Below are positions 23,386 through 27,463 of a stretch of DNA of 27,463 nt, piece by piece. A program made the translations under genes and the position numbers. Numbering within the stretch: position 1 is the stretch's first letter; every line of letters starts with the position of its first letter. The notes under the pieces are model-generated. The model was given only the letters and a program-made list of their open reading frames with translations, was not told the DNA's origin and ran no database searches. This DNA is from CANLBN01 sp050633525 (GTDB taxonomy: Bacteria; Pseudomonadota; Gammaproteobacteria; Pseudomonadales; Cellvibrionaceae). The stretch lies in contig JBOEGR010000002.1 of assembly GCA_050633525.1 (NCBI GenBank), positions 1-27,463 on the forward strand. The letters are read 5' to 3'.

Positions 23386-23865
23386 ATGGCTACAAAAAAG
23401 AAAAAAACAAAACCAGCGAAAAATAAAAACACGGCACAAAAAAGAAAAGTGAAATCATTTGACACGATTAAATTTTTCAAACGTTTCTTAATCACACTCT
23501 GTTTTGTGGGTGTTATAGCGGTACCCGTTATTGCTTACGTACAACAATCAGAAGCTGAACACGACCTGTCCGTCTTAGGTAACGGCACACCCACCGTCGT
23601 TCAAATTCATGATCCTAACTGTCAGATGTGCCAACAGTTAAAACGTAATTTGGGAAAAGTAAAAGGTGATTTTAAAGATAACATTCAATTTAAAACCGCC
23701 AATATCAAAACTCAAAAGGGAAGCCGGTTTGCCAATCGATACAATGTCCCTCATGTCACACTCTTATTTTTCGATAAAAGCGGCAAACGCGTAAACACTA
23801 TCCAAGGTGTTACACCGTCGAATGAAATAAAATCAGCGCTACAAACCCTTAGTACCAGTAGATAA
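23386..23865 (+). CDS. Membrane-anchored thioredoxin-like protein
   Basis: 159 residues: a very Lys-rich cytoplasmic tail (1-33), one transmembrane helix (about 34-52), and a thioredoxin-like domain outside. The domain has TPTVVQIHDPNCQMCQQLK with redox pair Cys79-Cys82, VPHVTLLFFDKSGKRV with the cis-Pro motif, and a final helix. The Lys-rich tail puts the N-terminus inside (positive-inside rule). Together with the preceding Tat-exported protein it could form a small periplasmic redox pair, one soluble and one tethered. No characterised homologue was recognised. Confidence 0.8.
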   Translation: MATKKKKTKPAKNKNTAQKRKVKSFDTIKFFKRFLITLCFVGVIAVPVIAYVQQSEAEHDLSVLGNGTPTVVQIHDPNCQMCQQLKRNLGKVKGDFKDNIQFKTANIKTQKGSRFANRYNVPHVTLLFFDKSGKRVNTIQGVTPSNEIKSALQTLSTSR

Positions 23866-23899
23866 ACGTACTGATTGACATTGTTGAGCTGAGCATTAA

Positions 23900-23940
23900 G
23901 CCGTTTAGTCGCCACTTAGATGAGAATAGCGACAAACGGC
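23900..23940 (+). terminator. Possible transcript-end hairpin after the thioredoxin pair
   Basis: GCCGTTTAGTCGC (23900-23912) pairs with GCGACAAACGGC (23929-23940) with a single bulged base and a 16-base loop. There is no T-run, so it is not a standard factor-independent terminator. It may be a processing end. Confidence 0.3.
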
Positions 23941-24022
23941 CCACATCAATGAAACCGTCAGCAGCGACTGAGGCTCTATCTAGTTAGTCCGAAATGTACA
24001 TGTAAATCCGGCTAAAAATCGC

Positions 24023-24028
24023 TATAAT
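24023..24028 (+). promoter_or_regulatory. Candidate -10 box for miaB
   Basis: A perfect TATAAT lies 35 bases upstream of the miaB ATG and would start transcription near 24035. No good -35 box is visible at 17 bases (ATGTAA is the closest). Confidence 0.35.
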
Positions 24029-24063
24029 CGCGCCTCGATTTCACACTGACACACACGATCCTA

Positions 24064-25443
24064 ATGACTGACTCATCTCCCCAGAAAAAGCTGTATATCA
24101 AGACCCATGGCTGCCAAATGAATGAATACGATTCATCGCGCATGCGTGATTTATTGGGGGAGTCACACGATATGGTCACCACAGATGACCCTGAGGATGC
24201 CGATGTACTGTTGATTAACACCTGCTCGATTAGAGAAAAAGCCCAAGAAAAGCTATTTCACCAACTCGGTCGATGGAAGGATTTAAAGAAAAAGAACCCC
24301 GATGTCGTTATTGGCGTTGGTGGCTGTGTTGCCAGCCAAGAAGGTGAAGCTATTGCTGAACGAGCACCTTACGTCGATCTCATTTTTGGTCCTCAGACCT
24401 TGCACCGCTTACCTGAAATGATGGAAACCCCACGGGATAATGGTGCCGTTGTAGTCGATATTAGCTTTCCTGAGATCGAAAAATTCGACCGCCTGCCTGA
24501 GCCCGAAGCTGACGGTGTAACTGCGTTTGTGTCCATTATGGAAGGCTGCTCAAAATATTGTACTTTTTGTGTCGTGCCTTATACACGCGGCGAAGAAGTC
24601 AGTCGACCAGTGGGTGATGTATTAGCAGAAGTCGCCCACCTTGCGAGCCAAGGGGTTAGAGAAATCAATCTCTTAGGGCAAAATGTGAATGCTTATCGCG
24701 CAGCAGCAAATACCTCTGACTCATCAAGCGAAGACAACCAAAGTGTTGATCTCGCTGAGCTCATTACTTATGTCGCAGCGATAGAAGGCATTGATAGAAT
24801 CCGTTTTACCACCTCACATCCCGTTGAATTTTCTGATAGCTTAATTGACGTCTATAACGACGTACCTGAACTCGTCAGCCATATACATCTGCCAGTACAA
24901 AGTGGTTCGGACCGTATTTTAATGGCAATGAAACGCGGGCATACCGTCTTGGAATACAAATCTAAGCTGCGTCGCTTAAAGAAAAACCGCCCTAATATCA
25001 GCTTTTCGTCTGACTTTATTATTGGTTTTCCGGGCGAGACAGATCAAGATTTTGAAAACACCATGAACCTCATTCAAGAGATGGACTTTGATATGTCGTT
25101 TAGCTTTATTTATAGCGCTAGACCGGGCACACCAGCAGCGGACTTGCCCAACGACATACCAGAAGAGGTCAATAAACAGCGCCTTAGCATTTTACAAAAC
25201 CGTATCACTCAACAAGCACAGGCGATCAGTCGTCGCATGGTAGGCAATACCGAGAGAGTACTCGTGACAGGCTACTCCAAAAAAGACCCCGGCCAACTTT
25301 CTGGCCGCACTGAAAATAATCGCGTAGTGAACTTTCGCTATGACCAACCGGATCTTATTGGCAAGTTTGCCGATATTCTTATTAAAGAAGCACTACCAAA
25401 CTCTCTAAGAGGAGAGTTAGTGAGTAGCGAACTGGACAAATAG
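24064..25443 (+). CDS. miaB: tRNA-2-methylthio-N6-dimethylallyladenosine synthase MiaB
   Basis: Radical-SAM methylthiotransferase that adds the 2-methylthio group to i6A37 in tRNAs reading UNN codons. 459 residues. N-terminal UPF0004 domain with the auxiliary iron-sulfur cluster cysteines Cys17 (THGCQMN), Cys54 (NTCSIREKAQ) and Cys88 (GGCVA). The radical-SAM cluster is Cys162, Cys166 and Cys169 (GCSKYCTFC). It continues with LLGQNVNAYR, HLPVQSGSDRILMAMKRGHT, DFIIGFPGETDQDF and FIYSARPGTPAA. The TRAM domain at the end (about 388-455) has VLVTGYSKKDPGQLSGRTENNRVVNF in two parts. Complete. A short Ser/Asp-rich insert follows LLGQNVNAYR. The usual gammaproteobacterial neighbour ybeZ (PhoH-like) is not downstream. 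Confidence 0.98.
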   Translation: MTDSSPQKKLYIKTHGCQMNEYDSSRMRDLLGESHDMVTTDDPEDADVLLINTCSIREKAQEKLFHQLGRWKDLKKKNPDVVIGVGGCVASQEGEAIAERAPYVDLIFGPQTLHRLPEMMETPRDNGAVVVDISFPEIEKFDRLPEPEADGVTAFVSIMEGCSKYCTFCVVPYTRGEEVSRPVGDVLAEVAHLASQGVREINLLGQNVNAYRAAANTSDSSSEDNQSVDLAELITYVAAIEGIDRIRFTTSHPVEFSDSLIDVYNDVPELVSHIHLPVQSGSDRILMAMKRGHTVLEYKSKLRRLKKNRPNISFSSDFIIGFPGETDQDFENTMNLIQEMDFDMSFSFIYSARPGTPAADLPNDIPEEVNKQRLSILQNRITQQAQAISRRMVGNTERVLVTGYSKKDPGQLSGRTENNRVVNFRYDQPDLIGKFADILIKEALPNSLRGELVSSELDK

Positions 25444-25452
25444 AGAGGAAAA

Positions 25453-25475
25453 CTACCTCAGTGAACCCGAGGTAG
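25453..25475. terminator. Bidirectional terminator-like hairpin between miaB and the lipoprotein gene
   Basis: CTACCTC (25453-25459) pairs with GAGGTAG (25469-25475) across a nine-base loop. It is flanked by an A-run (GGAAAA) and CTTTGTT, and lies in the 48 bases between two convergent genes. Confidence 0.6.
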
Positions 25476-25491
25476 CTTTGTTAACAGTGGA

Positions 25492-26454
25492 TCAAATATA
25501 AAGAGCGATGACCTCTTTGTACCACTTCCCTTCCCTGCTGTTATCCGCTGAAAGGTTTTGATTTTCTGTCTGAAGAAAGTTGACGGCTTCTTGAGTACCT
25601 ATATCTCCTATTGCCTTTAGAGCCATAGCTCGATCCTGCCACACTTTACTATTAGTATAAATTGACTGAAGACTAGCTAATTGATCTACCGCTTTGAGAA
25701 TGCCAAGCGATGAAATAGCCGCTAACCTTATATACTCAGCTTCGCTTTTAGATAGCTCAACTAAAAAAGGAATAGCTGAAGCATTATTTCCAAAACCTAA
25801 CTGGTACACATCTAAATATATTAAAGGGTTCGCCAAATCTGCTTTAATCTTGCTAATAAGGTTTTGGACATCTCCGTCAGCTATTTTTGCACCAGATAAT
25901 CTTGAACTTAATTTAGCCGCAAACTCTTTGACTAATAAATCCATCGGTTCATTTAATGTCGGCTGAACAATCTCTGTAAAACTCCAAACCGGAACTTTGC
26001 CTCGCTTAATATAGACACCGAGTCTCTCTGTACGACCATCTATTTGAACATCCGCACTAAGCATGGTGAAGGTAATAAAAGGAGCATAACCATTCGCTCT
26101 GTAATTTCGCATCATCAATTTACTAACATCGACTTGCGTATCTGACTGGGAAACCACCGATGCAGCTACACCTCTAGCATTTAATTCTGCTTGAGTATGG
26201 GTTTTAAGGTACGCCATTGGGTCGATAACTTGTTCATTCTGAGTTAAATTGGCTTTTAATACTCCCTGACTAAAGCTTTGATCGCTTGGTCTTTTGTCGT
26301 TAATAGCAACATCTTTTTGAGACGCGTCTTGTGATGCGTCGTACTTAAGAGTGGACGGGGTTGGATTATCTACAATATAACTGGCTGGTGCACATGCTTG
26401 AACCAAGACTAACGCTAAGGCAATTGAAACTACTGAAATTATCTTTCTAAACAT
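25492..26454 (-). CDS. Lipoprotein with C-terminal HEAT-like repeats
   Basis: 320 residues, not recognised as a named protein. The N-terminus is a lipoprotein signal with lipobox VQAC (Cys21 after a hydrophobic stretch), so it is membrane-anchored; the residues after Cys are Ala-Pro, without the Asp retention signal, suggesting the outer membrane. Residues about 60-200 resemble the YajG-like lipoprotein fold in a general way (YAPFITFTMLSADVQIDG, GVYIKRGKVPVWSF). Residues about 230-305 are helical HEAT/PBS-type repeats (IPFLVELSKSEAEYIRLAAISSLG in two blocks, then QDRAMALKAIGDIGTQEAV). It probably works in protein binding. Divergent from the sensor gene, with a 247-base AT-rich gap between. 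Confidence 0.7.
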   Translation of the reverse strand: MFRKIISVVSIALALVLVQACAPASYIVDNPTPSTLKYDASQDASQKDVAINDKRPSDQSFSQGVLKANLTQNEQVIDPMAYLKTHTQAELNARGVAASVVSQSDTQVDVSKLMMRNYRANGYAPFITFTMLSADVQIDGRTERLGVYIKRGKVPVWSFTEIVQPTLNEPMDLLVKEFAAKLSSRLSGAKIADGDVQNLISKIKADLANPLIYLDVYQLGFGNNASAIPFLVELSKSEAEYIRLAAISSLGILKAVDQLASLQSIYTNSKVWQDRAMALKAIGDIGTQEAVNFLQTENQNLSADNSREGKWYKEVIALYI

Positions 26455-26701
26455 CGTTAAAACTCCATATTAAAATAATTATTTATTTCCGTTAAGCTCT
26501 ATAATACTAATGAATACCTAACAGCCCTAATATACTAGCACCCCAAAAAGCGAAATCAAACATATAAACAACTATTCTAAAAACCCTACATTAAGAACAT
26601 CAAGATATATATAAGCCCACGCACGAGTATCAAATCACACCTACACTCAAGGAATAGGCTTTTTGCCATTCACTCAATATCGTGTTTTTTTGTGGGGATT
26701 T

Positions 26702-27463
26702 ATGTCGCTCTCGTTACGCCAATCATTATTAGCCGGCTTTGGTATTATATTAACACTATTTATTCTTACCTCTGTTTACGTGAATTACGAAACAAGGAAA
26801 ATCCATAGCATTGAGGAGCGGTTATTGGATGTCCGCCTACCCACTGTACTGACAGGTGAAAAGCTATTGGATGGTATCGACTTATCCTTAGCAGGTTTAC
26901 GCGGCTACATGATCTTAGGGGGTGAATCTGAAGCAAAAGCAGAAAAGTTTAAAGCCGAGCGCGCTGCAGGCTGGGCCAAAATTGATAAGATGCTTGCGGA
27001 TTATGAGAGCTTATCTCTCTCTTGGACTGATACTAGCAACAATGCGCGTTTAGATGAGATGAAACAGCTCATAGAAGTGTTTAGAGAGGCACAGCAAGAA
27101 GTAGAAGCTATTTCTCATACACCCGAAAACATTGAATCTATTAATATATTACTGACCAAAGCCGCACCTGCTGCAGGAAAAGTCGTTAAAGCCATTACCG
27201 CAATGATTGACATAGAAAACACACTCCCTGCGACACCCGAACGAAAAGCCGCACTAAAACTGATGGCCGATAGTCGAGGTTCATTTGCCCTAGGTCTGGC
27301 CAATATTCGGGCTTACTTACTGTCTGGCGACATAAAATTTAAGAATAATTTCGATAAGAGGTGGAAGACCAATAGCGAGCGCCTAGAACAGCTATCGTCG
27401 AGAAGCGCGCTTTTTAGCGGGGAGCAACAAACAGCATGGAGTAATTACAAAAGTAACCGCGCC
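26702..27463 (+). CDS. N-terminal part of a chemoreceptor or membrane sensor kinase
   Basis: The frame is open from ATG 26702 (GGGGA upstream) to the window edge, giving 254 residues. One transmembrane helix (about 8-26, GFGIILTLFILTSVYV) is followed by a long helical extracytoplasmic region. It contains RLPTVLTGEKLLDGIDLSLAGLRGYMILGG, in the style of the four-helix-bundle ligand domains of methyl-accepting chemotaxis proteins. The second helix, HAMP and output domains lie beyond the window, so whether this is a chemoreceptor, kinase or cyclase is undecided; chemoreceptor is most likely. Confidence 0.75.
   Translation, partial: MSLSLRQSLLAGFGIILTLFILTSVYVNYETRKIHSIEERLLDVRLPTVLTGEKLLDGIDLSLAGLRGYMILGGESEAKAEKFKAERAAGWAKIDKMLADYESLSLSWTDTSNNARLDEMKQLIEVFREAQQEVEAISHTPENIESINILLTKAAPAAGKVVKAITAMIDIENTLPATPERKAALKLMADSRGSFALGLANIRAYLLSGDIKFKNNFDKRWKTNSERLEQLSSRSALFSGEQQTAWSNYKSNRA

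Overview
The window reads as chromosomal DNA of a low-GC (AT-rich), probably marine gammaproteobacterium. The main reasons are a PykA-type pyruvate kinase, MiaB, DUF1820, YfcH-, Mak- and YbfF-like proteins, and an aliphatic amidase almost collinear with that of Pseudomonas. No rRNA, tRNA, CRISPR, phage or transposase gene is visible. One run of Ns (4107-4217) is an assembly gap inside a repeat.

Layout. 1-1358: 5' part of a pyruvate kinase gene on the minus strand. 1359-5472, plus strand: a type Ic aspartate aminotransferase, a LysE-type exporter, a PhnA/YjdM zinc-ribbon protein and a secreted SGNH-like hydrolase. A 311-bp nested-palindrome element lies before the aminotransferase, and a second, damaged, same-orientation copy holding the gap lies after lysE. 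A short tandem array sits at the aminotransferase stop codon. 5484-5569: a perfect 21-bp inverted repeat of the GGGGTCAGAGTAAA kind.

5609-14514, minus strand, is the metabolic core. Read in transcription order it is urtA-urtB-urtC-urtD-urtE-like (ABC importer), amiE (aliphatic amidase), amiB (a single-module Clp-type AAA+ ATPase), fmdA (formamidase) and fmdB (zinc ribbon). The importer would bring in short amides or urea, the two unrelated amidases would release ammonia plus formate, acetate or propionate, and no urease is present. Divergent from it, 15060-19341 on the plus strand encodes a 1126-residue fusion of an NCS1-type permease, a Cys-rich module and a hybrid histidine kinase, overlapped by a LuxR-type response regulator gene. 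A close match to a sigma-54 promoter points at the kinase gene, and candidate regulator sites lie in front of urtA and fmdA. The simplest reading is that the permease-kinase senses amides or nitrogen supply and the regulator switches on the uptake and hydrolysis operon. This replaces the AmiC/AmiR/AmiS arrangement known from Pseudomonas aeruginosa.

19345-22494, minus strand: a compact four-gene run (DUF1820, YbfF-like esterase, Mak-like sugar kinase with an insertion, YfcH-like epimerase). 22722-23865, plus: two tandem extracytoplasmic thioredoxin-fold proteins. 24064-25443, plus: miaB. 25492-26454, minus: a HEAT-repeat lipoprotein. 26702-end, plus: the N-terminal part of a chemoreceptor or sensor kinase.
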